Positions 27,348-37,798 of a stretch of DNA of 64,000 nt are shown in pieces. Made by a program: the position numbers and the translations under genes. The stretch is from Trichomonas vaginalis G3 (taxonomy: Eukaryota; Parabasalia; Trichomonadida; Trichomonadidae), in the NCBI RefSeq assembly GCF_026262505.1, contig NC_067208.1, positions 5,961,962-6,025,961 on the forward strand. The letters run 5' to 3'. The notes under the pieces are model-generated. The model had not been told where the DNA came from, did no database searches, and saw nothing but the letters and a program-made list of their open reading frames with translations. Position 1 is the first letter of the stretch, and the number at the start of each line of letters is the position of its first letter.

Positions 27348-29582
27348 TTATTCTATATTCTGTATTAAATAATCTATTTGAGTATGGAAATTAACTTGAG
27401 CAAATATCTTTGAAACAGGGTCAATTCCAAAGACATCCTTACATTCTTTAATCAGTAGTTCTGTTTCAGGATCATATTTTACAAAATCTTTCATTGATTC
27501 GTAATTTTCTGCTAATCCGCATCTAGATCTGATTAAATCTTGCGGAGGGCTATTCAGGTCATCTCCCATTTCATAACCAGATGAATGCTTATCATTTGGC
27601 TGCGTCTTCAAGTTCTTATCGATTATTGAATCAAATTTTTCATCAACGTGGCCATATTTATTACTAAATTGTGTCTTCAATTGTTGTATCTTCTTCGCTA
27701 AGTCATTTTGTTGCTGCGGATTAGTTCTAGCAAGACATCCTTTCACATCTGAGCCTGGCCACGTAATATTCTTGATATAAGGCCTCTCCATGAATGACTC
27801 GCATATGTTCAAGAAGGCTTCACCGTCGCTTGGCAAAAATCCGTCAAAATTAATTTCGGATAAAGAAGGAGTCATTTTTTGAAGGATTTGAGACATAATT
27901 CGCTCACCACCTGCTTGGCCTGATATATCTAACTTCTTCAGAGTTCCCTTGGAGAGCGCTGTAAAAATTATTGGTAAAATTAAGCCTCCAAGCGTGTTTT
28001 CTGGGGTACAAGCGATAGTCAATGACTCTATTGACTTTGTATTGACAAGATTTGTTAGTTGCGGAACAACAGAATTGATATCAACCTTAGATATACAATT
28101 TGATATTGAAATTGAGTTCAAACTTGGCTGATTCATGATGAAACTGCAGAATTGCTGTATGTTATCAGGTTTTAGAGGGTTCCTGTCATATATTATGCTT
28201 TGTAAATTTTGAATTTTAATTTGATTCAAATTTTCATAGAAATCTTTCCATGATTCAGCGGTCATCTTGCAGTTTGATATATCCAGGTTGAATTTATGAT
28301 TCACTTTCTGCAGGGATTTGAGCAGAGAAAGCAAACATTTCGGTCCAAAATTCACGTTTTTGAGAATTAAAGTTGTAAAGCTGCGGTTTATATCAAATTT
28401 TGTTTTGATCGGAGTCTTGAAGTTGTTTCCACTCAAATCCAAGTCAGAAAATTCAGTATCCAGTTGAAGAATTTGAGGAATCAACTGTTCAAGGGTTAAA
28501 TTGCATCCAGGAGCTCCCAAATACCTCAGACAGTGAGTCTCTAACACCCAACCACATGAAACAAGTTGAAAAAGGAAGAAAGAAAGGTCATCAAATCCGG
28601 AAATGTCTTTTATCTGAAAAACTTGGAGATTATGGAAACAGTTACTGAAGAATAATGTCTGGAAGAACGAATCTAACGATTTCGCATTGAATTGGCAGAT
28701 TTCGAACGTTAAAATTTCAATTTGTGCTGGATAATGAGTAAAAGCTTCAAAGAAATCACATGCAGCTTGAGAACCGAACTTACAATCCTTGAATCTGAAC
28801 TCTTTTGCCTTAATACATGAGCTTTCGGTGAATAATGAATCCAATGATTTCAAAGGATGCGTAAAATCAATACTTTTGATGTAAATTTTGCTAATAGTAG
28901 AGTTAAGGGTTGTAAACATATGGAAATAAGGTGAAAACAAGTCCATAGAGAAGCCTTTTAAGTTTAAATCATGAATATTGTGATCGTAGACAGCTGTTTG
29001 TGCTATAGCCTGCAAGTATGGATTATTTATCCATTCCGAATTGATGTTGAGCGTATCACTGACTGTGCATAGAAAATCATAAGTTTCTTTGATTGTATTT
29101 TCGACAAAAGGTTGATTGCATAGTAATATACATGCAATGAACCTATCTGCAAGAGCATTGTTTGGCTGATAATTGAAGTAGTGCTGTTCGTATTCTGATC
29201 TAATTTTGTCTTCTATAAAGATTTCGAGCTTCAATGATGGATGTTCGAAAAGAGTTTGGAAAACCGTTGTTACTTTAGATGCAATTTTTAGATGTTTATG
29301 ATGATAAATTGTAATTTTATCATTTGGACTTTCGAAAGTTAATTGTTTGTCTGAAATAAATACTCTCTTAAGATTGATTAATGGTATAAAACGAGAAACT
29401 TGATAATTTTTTGTAAATGCCTTTTGATATAATATATAAATTCCAGAAGTATGCATACAGAAGTATTTTTCCTTTATCTTTCCTTTCCTATTCAAGTACT
29501 CGACGGTATCAAACATTATCAACCCCTTCTTTATCGCATGCAAAACAGGATGCGCCTGGAGAAGGGGTTCATAATTAGACAT
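27348..29582 (-). CDS. CARMIL-like leucine-rich repeat protein
   Basis: 744 residues from an ATG at 29580-29582. The N-terminal 115 residues look like the CARMIL-type PH-like domain (KYFCMHTSGIYILY, LINLKRVFISDKQLTFES). A long leucine-rich-repeat array follows (about 190-620), with units such as LDLSGNNF and LDISNCKM, and then a charged C-terminal tail. CARMIL proteins bind capping protein and membranes to control actin; Trichomonas has many such LRR proteins. No clear capping-protein-interaction motif was found in the tail. A paralogue with the same plan is encoded at 59439-62201. Confidence 0.7.
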   Translation of the reverse strand: MSNYEPLLQAHPVLHAIKKGLIMFDTVEYLNRKGKIKEKYFCMHTSGIYILYQKAFTKNYQVSRFIPLINLKRVFISDKQLTFESPNDKITIYHHKHLKIASKVTTVFQTLFEHPSLKLEIFIEDKIRSEYEQHYFNYQPNNALADRFIACILLCNQPFVENTIKETYDFLCTVSDTLNINSEWINNPYLQAIAQTAVYDHNIHDLNLKGFSMDLFSPYFHMFTTLNSTISKIYIKSIDFTHPLKSLDSLFTESSCIKAKEFRFKDCKFGSQAACDFFEAFTHYPAQIEILTFEICQFNAKSLDSFFQTLFFSNCFHNLQVFQIKDISGFDDLSFFLFQLVSCGWVLETHCLRYLGAPGCNLTLEQLIPQILQLDTEFSDLDLSGNNFKTPIKTKFDINRSFTTLILKNVNFGPKCLLSLLKSLQKVNHKFNLDISNCKMTAESWKDFYENLNQIKIQNLQSIIYDRNPLKPDNIQQFCSFIMNQPSLNSISISNCISKVDINSVVPQLTNLVNTKSIESLTIACTPENTLGGLILPIIFTALSKGTLKKLDISGQAGGERIMSQILQKMTPSLSEINFDGFLPSDGEAFLNICESFMERPYIKNITWPGSDVKGCLARTNPQQQNDLAKKIQQLKTQFSNKYGHVDEKFDSIIDKNLKTQPNDKHSSGYEMGDDLNSPPQDLIRSRCGLAENYESMKDFVKYDPETELLIKECKDVFGIDPVSKIFAQVNFHTQIDYLIQNIE

Positions 29583-29882
29583 TCCACAAAAATAAATAAA
29601 ACAAAGCGTAATTACTTATTATAGCCAACCATAATTTATATATATTTGATTTACAGTTTATTCCACTATTAAACATTCCAAAATATACAATTTTCATTGT
29701 TGGGGTTATTGATCAATAATCTATATAATTTGGTAAGTTTCATAGACAAAAAAGATGATAAACATGAGGAAAAGAGAGGTGAGATTGATATAAATTGCCT
29801 GCGTTGGAAAAAAATCAACTATATTTTTTGAGAGGAAAATAATCGGAAATCAGAAATCTTTTCATAATTTAGCGCTATTAGG
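29583..29882. other. Spacer without recognised gene
   Basis: AT-rich; stop codons in all frames; no repeat or hairpin of note. Confidence 0.5.
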
Positions 29883-30455
29883 TTGAGTTTTGATACATCT
29901 TCTGATAATCAATCATTTAACTTGTACTATGCATCGGGAACTTACGCTATGTATACAAGTGATGATTTTGTTTCTGGTAGAAAATGTATGGAATTTCTTT
30001 GGGAAAATGGAACAGGTGGATATTCAATAGGGTTTGGAAGCCAGTCAATAAGAATTATTGCATTTATGCATGAATCTAAACACCAATTGATTTGTGATTT
30101 GCGCGGTAACAGGATAAGAGATGAGCAAACAGATATTGCTGCAAAATTAAATACCAAATACATGGTATGCATAAATACGTATGAGAGTACCTTTTTGCTC
30201 CAAATTGGTAATCAATATAGATATATAGATTATACGCCAGTAGAATCAGAAAAATTAAGAATTGTTGTTAAAAATGGTGTATCAGCGAAAAGGGCATATG
30301 TTCGGATGTTTTTTGGAAATACTCGATTCAATAATACACTTCCTCCGAGGTATTCTGCTGTCATTGATAAAGATATCGATTATTGTATAACATGTCGTCA
30401 AAGTTTACCATTTAGTTATAACAATCTGTTCATATTTTTATTTATTTTAGATTAG
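29883..30455 (+). pseudogene. Probable 5'-truncated gene for a membrane-anchored protein
   Basis: The open frame begins at a TTG right after a stop. The first in-frame ATG (29949) falls inside an already well-formed domain, and no Inr precedes it. The 190 codons encode a beta-rich domain (FLWENGTGGYSIGFG, IAFMHESKHQLICDLRG) and end with a hydrophobic C-terminus (NNLFIFLFILD). The domain may be lectin-like; this is a guess. The missing start and signal sequence suggest a truncated remnant, although initiation at 29949 would still give 168 residues. Confidence 0.4.
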
Positions 30456-30889
30456 AATAAAATTGAATGTACTTTAAATTAATTTGATTAAACTGTCTTA
30501 TAACATCTTAAGGATATCACTCTAAGTCAAACATTTGTCAATTTGAATTTCAATTCTCTTTCAAATCTTTAAAAATTATGAACTTTTAACCACAAATTCA
30601 TCTATTTATACATATTATTAACTATTTCCTTCTCGATTTAATAATTAGAAATTTCAATCTCTGAATTCGCCTATAAATAAGTATTTCCAAAACAATAACT
30701 CATTTTTACCACAGTTATTGTTCTGATCCCTTAATTTTCTAGAACAATGAAAAGTTTTTTAGTGGAAATTTCAAAATTAATTCATGAAAAATACATTTTT
30801 AGAAATATTATTTTGCTTCTGAGCAGGATTAGAAAAAATTAACAATAACCACTACATATATATCGCGCCAATAGATGAATGGAAAAATT
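30456..30889. other. Spacer without recognised gene
   Basis: AT-rich 3' flanks of two convergent genes; nothing distinctive seen. Confidence 0.5.
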
Positions 30890-31843
30890 TTAATCTTCAT
30901 CATCCATATTTGTAATCATTTCGTCCAAACCAGCGAAGTGCAATGCACCAGCACCAATTTGGGCCGTAATAGTATCAGGAGGGATTGCTTTTCCAAGACA
31001 ATTTCCTATAAACTGAATTGCTTCGGAAGTAACTTGATTTGGACGATCACTGTTATGATTTTGGCCAGGAACTACTACTAATCGCTTTTGTTGTCCTTTG
31101 TAAGCTTCGAACAATTGATGTGCGTGTTTTACGAGAATAAAGTCATCTTCTTTGCCATGAATGATGAAAACAGGTGTAGTAGATACTTTGGCTTCTTCTA
31201 CAGGTAAGCATTCTCTAATATCAAAACCGCTTGATTGAATAATTTTATTTGCTAAAAGTCGCATCGTAATTCCTGAGAAACATCGAGGAACTCCCATCTC
31301 TGCTGATAAATCTTTGACTAGAATTGGCAAAGAAGCAAAAGGAGAATCAGCAACTGCGCCAACAATTTCTGGATTGTAAGGAATCGAATAAAACACGCAT
31401 GCTGCACCCATTGATCGTCCCCAGAGTACAAATTTCTTGATGCCGAAATGAACTTGCATATAAGTAATTGCACAGGCAACATCGTCTTTTTCGAGGTAAC
31501 CAAGCGTAATTCTCTTTCCAGTGCTCTTTCCACATGCTGAAAAATCAAAGCAAAATACAGAAATACCATGAGGAACTAAGAATGGAATTAAATACGTACC
31601 TTCTAGCTGACAACTAGCATTTCCATGCAAATAGATCAAACAAGATGGTTCCTCTTGTGTTTCGTTTGGACCGTAGTACGAACCAATAATTGTAAATCCA
31701 CGAGAATTTGGAAATTTGACAGGATGCCTTCGAATTTTTCCGTAATTTGCAATTTCTAATTCGTTTGGTATGTTTTCGAGATCGTAACGGGCACGTGGTG
31801 GTCTAGTGATTGCTCTATCTCCATAATCTAATAACTCATTCAT
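30890..31843 (-). CDS. Alpha/beta hydrolase, serine aminopeptidase/ABHD17-like
   Basis: 317 residues from an ATG at 31841-31843; an in-frame TTG lies 10 codons upstream. Oxyanion-type YLHGNAS (about 72-78), nucleophile elbow LWGRSMGAA (Ser about 140), acid in HGKEDDF (about 233-239) and catalytic His in GQNHN (about 264) form a complete triad. Such enzymes are soluble esterases, thioesterases or peptidases; in Trichomonas databases similar proteins are often called 'Clan SC, family S9/S33 peptidase-like'. Substrate unknown. TCACTTTT about 20 bases upstream is an Inr candidate and lies just outside the mariner-like element. Confidence 0.8.
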   Translation of the reverse strand: MNELLDYGDRAITRPPRARYDLENIPNELEIANYGKIRRHPVKFPNSRGFTIIGSYYGPNETQEEPSCLIYLHGNASCQLEGTYLIPFLVPHGISVFCFDFSACGKSTGKRITLGYLEKDDVACAITYMQVHFGIKKFVLWGRSMGAACVFYSIPYNPEIVGAVADSPFASLPILVKDLSAEMGVPRCFSGITMRLLANKIIQSSGFDIRECLPVEEAKVSTTPVFIIHGKEDDFILVKHAHQLFEAYKGQQKRLVVVPGQNHNSDRPNQVTSEAIQFIGNCLGKAIPPDTITAQIGAGALHFAGLDEMITNMDDED

Positions 31844-31881
31844 TGTTGCAAAATTTTGTAATAAAAGTGACAAATTAAATT

Positions 31882-33154
31882 ACCCAGATTTTCCTTACTT
31901 TTACCACTCCCCATGTAATTTCTGGGGAAAACGATAATTCATTTTTTTTATGGATGAATAGATCGTTTTCCTAGAAAGGACCTCATATCTCTGGCTAAAA
32001 AGAGTGTCAGATCCTAAATAGATTATTGATCTAGTGTACAAATCCAATAAAAAGCCTATTTTTTTGGCTTTTTTGGTGCTCATTTTTTCGAAGATCTACA
32101 TGAATATGGGGAAACCATCGGATTTTTTTTGTTAACCCACATCTTCATGTAGTCTGGACTATCTTTCCTCGAAGGACCTCTTTACGGGTGTAAAAACTCA
32201 TAAAGTTCTCAAAAGATTCATTCTCGATCTCCATGCTGAAAGAATTTACAATAAAAAAGAGATCTACGCATCAAACTACAGCCATAAATGAACTGAACCC
32301 CTAAAGCTCAGCTCTTAGTTTATCAAAAACGTCGAAATCCTTCTCTTTGCAATCAAATTTTCTCAATAACTCATAAGAAAAATCGAATTTTGATTAAGCC
32401 GATGTTATAGGTATCACAAATACTACAAACTTGAGCAATATCGAAATTGCCAGCAAAAGTTTGAAATTGCATTGCTCATATTTGTTTTGTAAACTAAAAA
32501 TCTGCTTATATTATTCATTAATTTTTTATATATTATTCATATACTTTAATAAAAACAATACTATTTCACTTTAAAAATGAATTTCATAAGTCAATATTAT
32601 TTTTTTGAAAATGTATCAATTTTCGATTAAAACAACATGAGAATAAAATTTACGCAAAATTATTTTAAAAAATGGTTTTAAAAATTTACAATTGATTAAG
32701 AATAAGATTGCAAGAAGTTTTGAAGTTTAATTTTAAGAAAAAAAATTCGGATATTATTCATGGATCTAAGTAATTTGATATTTGAGTATCGGCACTATGC
32801 ATAAAACATATATTTATAGTTTTTTTGGATTTTTATGATTTTAAATATATTCAAATTTGGCAATCCAATAGATTTTTAAAAAATAGGTAAATAAAAATAG
32901 ATTACATATGCAGCAGATTTAGAACATGAAACAAATCTTATAGTGACCCAAAAAAAAATTCATGATCCAAAAAAGAAAAAAATTGGCTAAATGGGAATCA
33001 AACCTTGGCATAATGAATCATTATGTCGGATGTTTACACTACACTACACCGGCAGCTCGAAAAATACCCTTGGTGGTTCTATTTAATAGCTACTCCCAAC
33101 GATAGGCGGTGTCCCCAGCTTTAGAGGGGTGGTAAAAGTAAGGAAAATCTGGGT
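31882..33154. mobile_element. Mariner-like non-autonomous element with 29-bp inverted ends and TA flanks
   Basis: CCCAGATTTTCCTTACTTTT and nine further bases at the left end (31882-31910) recur inverted at 33126-33154 with one mismatch, each flanked by TA. Length is about 1.27 kb. The TA target site, short terminal repeats and size fit Tc1/mariner, known in Trichomonas as Tvmar. No transposase frame longer than about 60 codons is present. It fills the intergenic region between the hydrolase and the Gln-rich protein gene, and the latter's first ATG is only four bases from its right end. Confidence 0.75.
32985..33063 (-). other. tRNA-like sequence inside the mariner-like element
   Basis: Minus strand: GTGTAGTGTAGTGTAAACAT (D-arm/A-box-like), a CATAATGATTCATTATG stem-loop in the anticodon position, AAGGTTTGATTCCC (B-box-like), then a run of seven T. 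Acceptor and T stems do not pair well, so it is not a working tRNA. It may be tRNA-derived (SINE-like). Confidence 0.3.
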
Positions 33155-33157
33155 AAA

Positions 33158-33598
33158 ATGTTTTTGAAAAAAGATAGGCATGACATCTCTGTTATGACAG
33201 ACCAGCAGACATATAGAACTAATCAGCAAGCGTACAGACCAGAACAACAGACATCTTCATCATTTTCACCTCAATTTCAGATTTTCAGAAGAGATACAAC
33301 AGAATATGATTATGATATAGGCGTACCATTAGAAATTCATGAAGATAACCCTGCTGCAATGGCAAAAACAGAACAACCTAAAGAAATTTATAATTTTTCA
33401 TTTTACGACCAGAATCAAAATAAAGCAAAACCTACATATTCAACTCCAAATCAACCACAAAGACAGATAATGGAACAGAATTATATAAGACCATTGTCTC
33501 GACCAAATTATTCTTTTTCTCAGCAAACTCCGAAACAACAACAGAGTTCAGAGTCAATAGAATTTGTTCACTCGTCAAAACCTTTTGTTTCATACTAA
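33158..33598 (+). CDS. Gln/Pro/Ser-rich protein of unknown function
   Basis: 146 residues from the ATG at 33158. A second in-frame ATG (33194, MTDQQTYRTNQQ) may be the original start, because the first lies four bases from the transposon end. Low complexity: Gln, Pro, Ser, Tyr and Asn rich (TNQQAYRPEQQTSSSFSPQF). No domain, signal peptide or membrane segment. Probably disordered. The upstream element may have replaced its promoter, so expression is doubtful. Confidence 0.5.
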   Translation: MFLKKDRHDISVMTDQQTYRTNQQAYRPEQQTSSSFSPQFQIFRRDTTEYDYDIGVPLEIHEDNPAAMAKTEQPKEIYNFSFYDQNQNKAKPTYSTPNQPQRQIMEQNYIRPLSRPNYSFSQQTPKQQQSSESIEFVHSSKPFVSY

Positions 33599-33786
33599 AT
33601 AAGTTGTTTATATATTGTATGTTCTCTAAAAAATTATAATTTTTTTTTACCATTCTGACAATAAAGTATATATACTTATATATGACAATCAGTTTACTCA
33701 AAACAATAATATTTATTCAAAATTACAATAATATTTCAAAAATAATATTAATGAAATTGCATTCTATTGAAAAATAGTATATTCTT

Positions 33787-34548
33787 CTATTCAGACTTTC
33801 TAATCATACTATAGAGACCAATATTCTCATATCCTAATTTCATATAAATTTTTGCAGCAATTGGATCAACGTAATATAAACACGGAATCTTACCCTCTGA
33901 TAATAACTCATTGCTTAACTTTGCAGTACACTTTGATGCATAACTTTTACCTCGATATTCTTTATCTGTGCAAACCATGACTACCATTGCTATTTTTTCG
34001 GATTCTGCGGTAGATTTTGCCATTGATACTAATTTGTCTCCATCAAAAATGCCATATGCTCGGCAAGTATTCGTTAAAAACTCATTTTTAATGGCTTCTC
34101 TTTCAACTTTGTAACCAAAACATTGCTGCATTAGATCCATGATTTGGTCGAGATGTTCAACATTCAGCTTTTTCACTAAAGAGTAGTCATAAGAATTGTT
34201 TTCTTTCGTGAAGTGTGCAAGTGTAAGATGAGTCTTCTTTTGGAAGTTATCGAAGTTATATGATTGAATATATGATGTTTCGCCTGAATAGCTTTCGATT
34301 TTACTGCTATCAATTAATTCTTGTATGAAGTCCTTAAAAATAAGATGATTGTAGCTGCATATACAAAGGTTTTCGTAATAGCGAACTAAAACAGCATTGA
34401 TGTTCGTTTCATTATCAATCCAAACGTCTTGAAATGGTTTATCAAAGCCATAGTTATAAATATCACCAATTGCAAATGCATTGATCTCAGGTTGCTCATA
34501 TAAATATTTCATTATTATCTCTCTGTGCTTTTCTTCTGCATGAATCAT
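33787..34548 (-). CDS. GNAT-family N-acetyltransferase-like protein
   Basis: 253 residues from the ATG at 34546-34548; an in-frame TTG lies 11 codons upstream. The N-terminal half resembles the first lobe of two-domain GNAT-like proteins. The C-terminal half has the acetyl-CoA binding strand-loop-helix MVVMVCTDKEYRGKSYASKC (the R-x-x-G-x-G/A site reads YRGKSYA) and the late motif AAKIYMKLGYENIG. It would transfer acetyl groups from acetyl-CoA; the acceptor is unknown. The start is uncertain because no obvious Inr is near. Confidence 0.75.
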   Translation of the reverse strand: MIHAEEKHREIIMKYLYEQPEINAFAIGDIYNYGFDKPFQDVWIDNETNINAVLVRYYENLCICSYNHLIFKDFIQELIDSSKIESYSGETSYIQSYNFDNFQKKTHLTLAHFTKENNSYDYSLVKKLNVEHLDQIMDLMQQCFGYKVEREAIKNEFLTNTCRAYGIFDGDKLVSMAKSTAESEKIAMVVMVCTDKEYRGKSYASKCTAKLSNELLSEGKIPCLYYVDPIAAKIYMKLGYENIGLYSMIRKSE

Positions 34549-34821
34549 TTCCAAAATTTCAAATAATCGATTTCCTCTCAATTTTCAAAATTTTATATTA
34601 AATTATCAATATTTTCGAAATCTGAGTTCATATTTTATTATAAAAGAATATAAGTATTACAATGTGATTATCAAATTCCATCAAAATCATGAATTCAATT
34701 TTATTTTCAATAAAATCCAGCACATTAAGAATTTTTGTAGCAAGCATTATTTTTCTTTCTTTATATACATATTGAAATTATACATGTGCTGCTATCTTTT
34801 TCATTTTTTGTAAAGGAGTAA

Positions 34822-35478
34822 ATGAATGATAAACCAGATACAGTTTCAACTACGTTAACAAATACAGAATCATCAATATCAGAAATAAAGAACTTACTTG
34901 CTACAACTCCAACAGAAAAAAATCCAGAAATTAAACCAAATATAGAAAAACCTCCGACAATTTCAATGGTTCATCCAGAAAATATATTAAATCTACTAAA
35001 TAATCCTACTGAAGCGGAACAAAAGAAAATTACTCACGAATCAGAACCACAAAAAATTGAACAAACAATTCCTTCAACACAAACTCAACAAGATCAACCA
35101 TTCACATCAATTTCTACTCTTATGAATCATCCAGCTCAAGCAGATATTCCTCACGTTCCTGAAGCGCTAACGAACATTAATAATTTGATGAATCCAGTTC
35201 ACCCTGCTCCAGAACCAGCTCCAGTTAAAAGAAATGAAAATACAGAAAAAACAGGTCATAGGAAAGTCGAAAAAATTGTTGGAATGAAAATTTATAATGG
35301 AAAACGTTATTTCCTAGTAAAATATGCAGGAGAAAAGCAGCATGTCGTTGTTGATGGAGCAATTATCAGAAAACACAATCAAAAAGTTTTATTGAATTTT
35401 TACGAGGAGCACTTGAAACTCGTAGATGTTAACCCAGAAGAACCTCAAGTACATCTGACTAATCAAATACTTAAGTGA
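34822..35478 (+). CDS. Chromodomain-containing protein
   Basis: 218 residues from the ATG at 34822. The first two thirds are disordered, rich in Thr, Pro, Glu and Gln. The C-terminal 65 residues form a chromodomain-like fold: VEKIVGMKIYNGKRYFLVKY, then an AGEKQHVVV loop, and NFYEEHLKLV at the end. Chromodomains bind methylated histone tails or nucleic acids, so a chromatin role is likely. In some retroelement-derived genes such a domain follows an integrase, but nothing of the sort is here. A TCATTTTTT candidate Inr lies about 20 bases upstream. Confidence 0.65.
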   Translation: MNDKPDTVSTTLTNTESSISEIKNLLATTPTEKNPEIKPNIEKPPTISMVHPENILNLLNNPTEAEQKKITHESEPQKIEQTIPSTQTQQDQPFTSISTLMNHPAQADIPHVPEALTNINNLMNPVHPAPEPAPVKRNENTEKTGHRKVEKIVGMKIYNGKRYFLVKYAGEKQHVVVDGAIIRKHNQKVLLNFYEEHLKLVDVNPEEPQVHLTNQILK

Positions 35479-35761
35479 TTATTTTTTATTTTTGATTTTA
35501 TTTTTAATATTTTTTTTATTGTATGTAAAATTAATTGTTATTACAGCTATTTTTATAAATCAAATCATCATGACAAACATTTTTACAATATATATCTCAA
35601 ATATCATTCGATATAAAAAAATATATAAATTAGTTCAATGGAATATTCAAAAGTATTCAAGACATTTTTTGTATTACTCTGTCATATTTGATTTTTTTGG
35701 AACTTGGTAAAAATTCGATAAAATCTCAAGATGAAAATTTCAATGTAGGGGTCTTTACTTA

Positions 35762-36319
35762 TTACTCCTCATCGGCCTTCTTGGTCTGAGCATGAGCCCG
35801 CACACGCTTCTTACGGCCGAGCTTCTCGGTTGTCATGACTGATGTGTCGGCGTACTTGATGTTCTTCTCAGACTCCTTCCAGACAAGGAAAGCTGGCTGG
35901 TTGACGAGCTGGTTCTCGACGGAGATGTGGCGGTGGGAAACAAGTGTACGAGCATGGTGGACAGAGTTAGCAAGAGCACGCTTGTGGACCTGTGTTTGGA
36001 GACGGCGATCCATAAGGTCGTTGACTGTAAGAGAAAGGACATAATCGAGCTTTTGCTTGGACTCATCGAGAACGCCGAGCTTTGTAAGGCGGCGAAGAAG
36101 AGCAGCACCCTCGAAGATACGCTTTGAATCGTTCTCTGGAAGTGTAAGGAGCTCACGAGCGGCGTGGCGGATCTTAGAAAGTGTATATGATACACGCCAG
36201 ATCTCACGCTTGTTCTTAAGACCGTACTCACCGACGACCTGAAGTTCCTTGTGCATGCGCTCCTTTTCGTATGGGCGCATTGGTTTCTTAAATGTACGAG
36301 AGAAGTTACGGCTCGACAT
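35762..36319 (-). CDS. RPS9: 40S ribosomal protein S9 (uS4 family)
   Basis: 185 residues from the ATG at 36317-36319 ([16 protein letters not shown]), directly after a TCAAATG Inr. It matches eukaryotic S9/uS4 throughout: [20 protein letters not shown] at the N-terminus, the S4 RNA-binding domain around [20 protein letters not shown], the [12 protein letters not shown] segment, and a basic, acidic-ended tail ([16 protein letters not shown]). It binds 18S rRNA early in small-subunit assembly and contributes to decoding fidelity. Codon use is strongly GC-biased at third positions compared with neighbours, as expected for a highly expressed gene. Confidence 0.97.
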   Translation of the reverse strand: MSSRNFSRTFKKPMRPYEKERMHKELQVVGEYGLKNKREIWRVSYTLSKIRHAARELLTLPENDSKRIFEGAALLRRLTKLGVLDESKQKLDYVLSLTVNDLMDRRLQTQVHKRALANSVHHARTLVSHRHISVENQLVNQPAFLVWKESEKNIKYADTSVMTTEKLGRKKRVRAHAQTKKADEE

Positions 36320-36900
36320 TTGAGTTAAAAGGAAGGCCAAACACCCAGCTTTACAAATTCCCTCAATTTTTTTTCGGTTTGAAGACAAAAATCCATTCTT
36401 AATAATCATTAACATTGGATTGAGTATGGCTAGTAATGCAAATCTTCTAACTAAAATTCCATTAAAACTGAATCATATCAAATATGAAATTTTAAAATAT
36501 GTTTTTAAGGCATGGATCCTTCACAAATACTTTTGATTTCTAAAGCCAATTAAAATATCTAAGTGTTATTGATAAATATAAATAATTTGATTGAATTTTC
36601 GTACACACTTGAAATCTCAACGATACAATTGAAAACTAGAATCAAATATTAATAGTTATTCGAAAATGATATCAAATTCAAATTAAAAACTCAATAACAT
36701 TTGTTGAATTGCTTCATCTTCCATTTGAACTATCAATAGTTTAGTGACATATGCGAACTAAATTTAAAAACAAACATGTTTGATAATAATTTGGATATCT
36801 AAGTTAAATAACCTTCATAACAAGAAAAATATTTTCATCGATTAGATAATTTATTAAACAAAGCAACATCTGTATGAAATGCAGTAATAAACAAAATATA
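36320..36900. other. Spacer without recognised gene
   Basis: AT-rich region holding the ribosomal protein promoter at its left edge (TCAA at 36320-36323, minus strand). No other feature seen. Confidence 0.5.
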
Positions 36901-37425
36901 TTATGAGTAAAGCTTCTTAATAGCTTGAATAAACTGTTTTTCAGTGATTTGACCAACATCTTTTGTGTGTATATCAAACTGAGAGGATTTATCGCGAGCA
37001 TTCATTATGATTTCTCTAAGTTCATCACGTGATAAGTCTTGTCCTAAAAGTTCAGAAACATCTTGCAAATCTTGAAGGGAAATAGCATCATTTCCGTCTG
37101 CATCTAACTTTCTGAATGCACGCTTTAAGTCTGAACGTGGGCGTAATTCGGAAATTTTGTCCAATATCATTTCTGAAAATTCTTCAAATGCAATTTCAGA
37201 GAGTTTTCCTTTATTATGGCGTGCAATAAGATCTTGAACTTCTTCGTATGTTGGATTAAAGCCAAGTACTGCAAGAACGACGCGAATTTCTTCGGCCTTA
37301 ATTATGCCTGCGCCGTCTGTATCAAAAAGATTGAATGCCTGACGAAGTTCTTCACTTTCTTTATCTGTGATATCAAAAGGACAATGCAAAATGATTTGCG
37401 CTTCTTTTGCTAATCCTTCAGTCAT
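36901..37425 (-). CDS. Centrin/caltractin-like EF-hand protein
   Basis: 174 residues from the ATG at 37423-37425 (MTEGLAKEAQ), preceded by a TCAAA Inr. Four EF-hand regions: the first is canonical (DTDGAGIIKAEE, residues about 36-47), the third is recognisable (DADGNDAISLQD), and the second and fourth are degenerate. Helices such as ELRQAFNLFDTDG and DLKRAFRKLDADG are typical of centrins, Ca2+-binding proteins of basal bodies and flagellar roots. The degenerate fourth hand and divergent C-terminus (DVGQITEKQFIQAIKKLYS) mark it as a divergent member. Confidence 0.85.
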   Translation of the reverse strand: MTEGLAKEAQIILHCPFDITDKESEELRQAFNLFDTDGAGIIKAEEIRVVLAVLGFNPTYEEVQDLIARHNKGKLSEIAFEEFSEMILDKISELRPRSDLKRAFRKLDADGNDAISLQDLQDVSELLGQDLSRDELREIIMNARDKSSQFDIHTKDVGQITEKQFIQAIKKLYS

Positions 37426-37798
37426 TTTGAAAACGTTAGAAATTTCAACTGAGTTACGAGAATATTTACACAACTACGCATATTACTTCTCATTTGACAT
37501 GTTTAACTAATAGAATTGTTATTTACTCATATCAAACTATCTAGCTATTAGAGTTAACTCATCATGAATGGTAATATAAATTTGAAATAATCTTCTTAAT
37601 ATTCATATATGAGAGTAATAATATGACACACACGAAGTTTCATATTTATAGTTTATCCATTTATTACCTCCATTACTATAAAAGCCAATGATATTTTGAA
37701 TCTTTTTTGTTTGAAAGAATATCATTGGCGCACCACGCCCCTAGAATATTGAAAAAAAAGTGTTGTCAAATTTTTCTAAAAAACAAAGAAACATCAAT
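37426..37798. other. Divergent intergenic region
   Basis: Separates the start of the centrin-like gene (minus) from the start of the tail-anchored protein gene (plus). Inr-like TCA motifs sit at both edges. No gene seen. Confidence 0.5.

Noticed and set aside
31901-32083. 60-codon minus-strand frame in the mariner-like element
   Set aside because: Too short and without transposase motifs; could be chance or a very old remnant.
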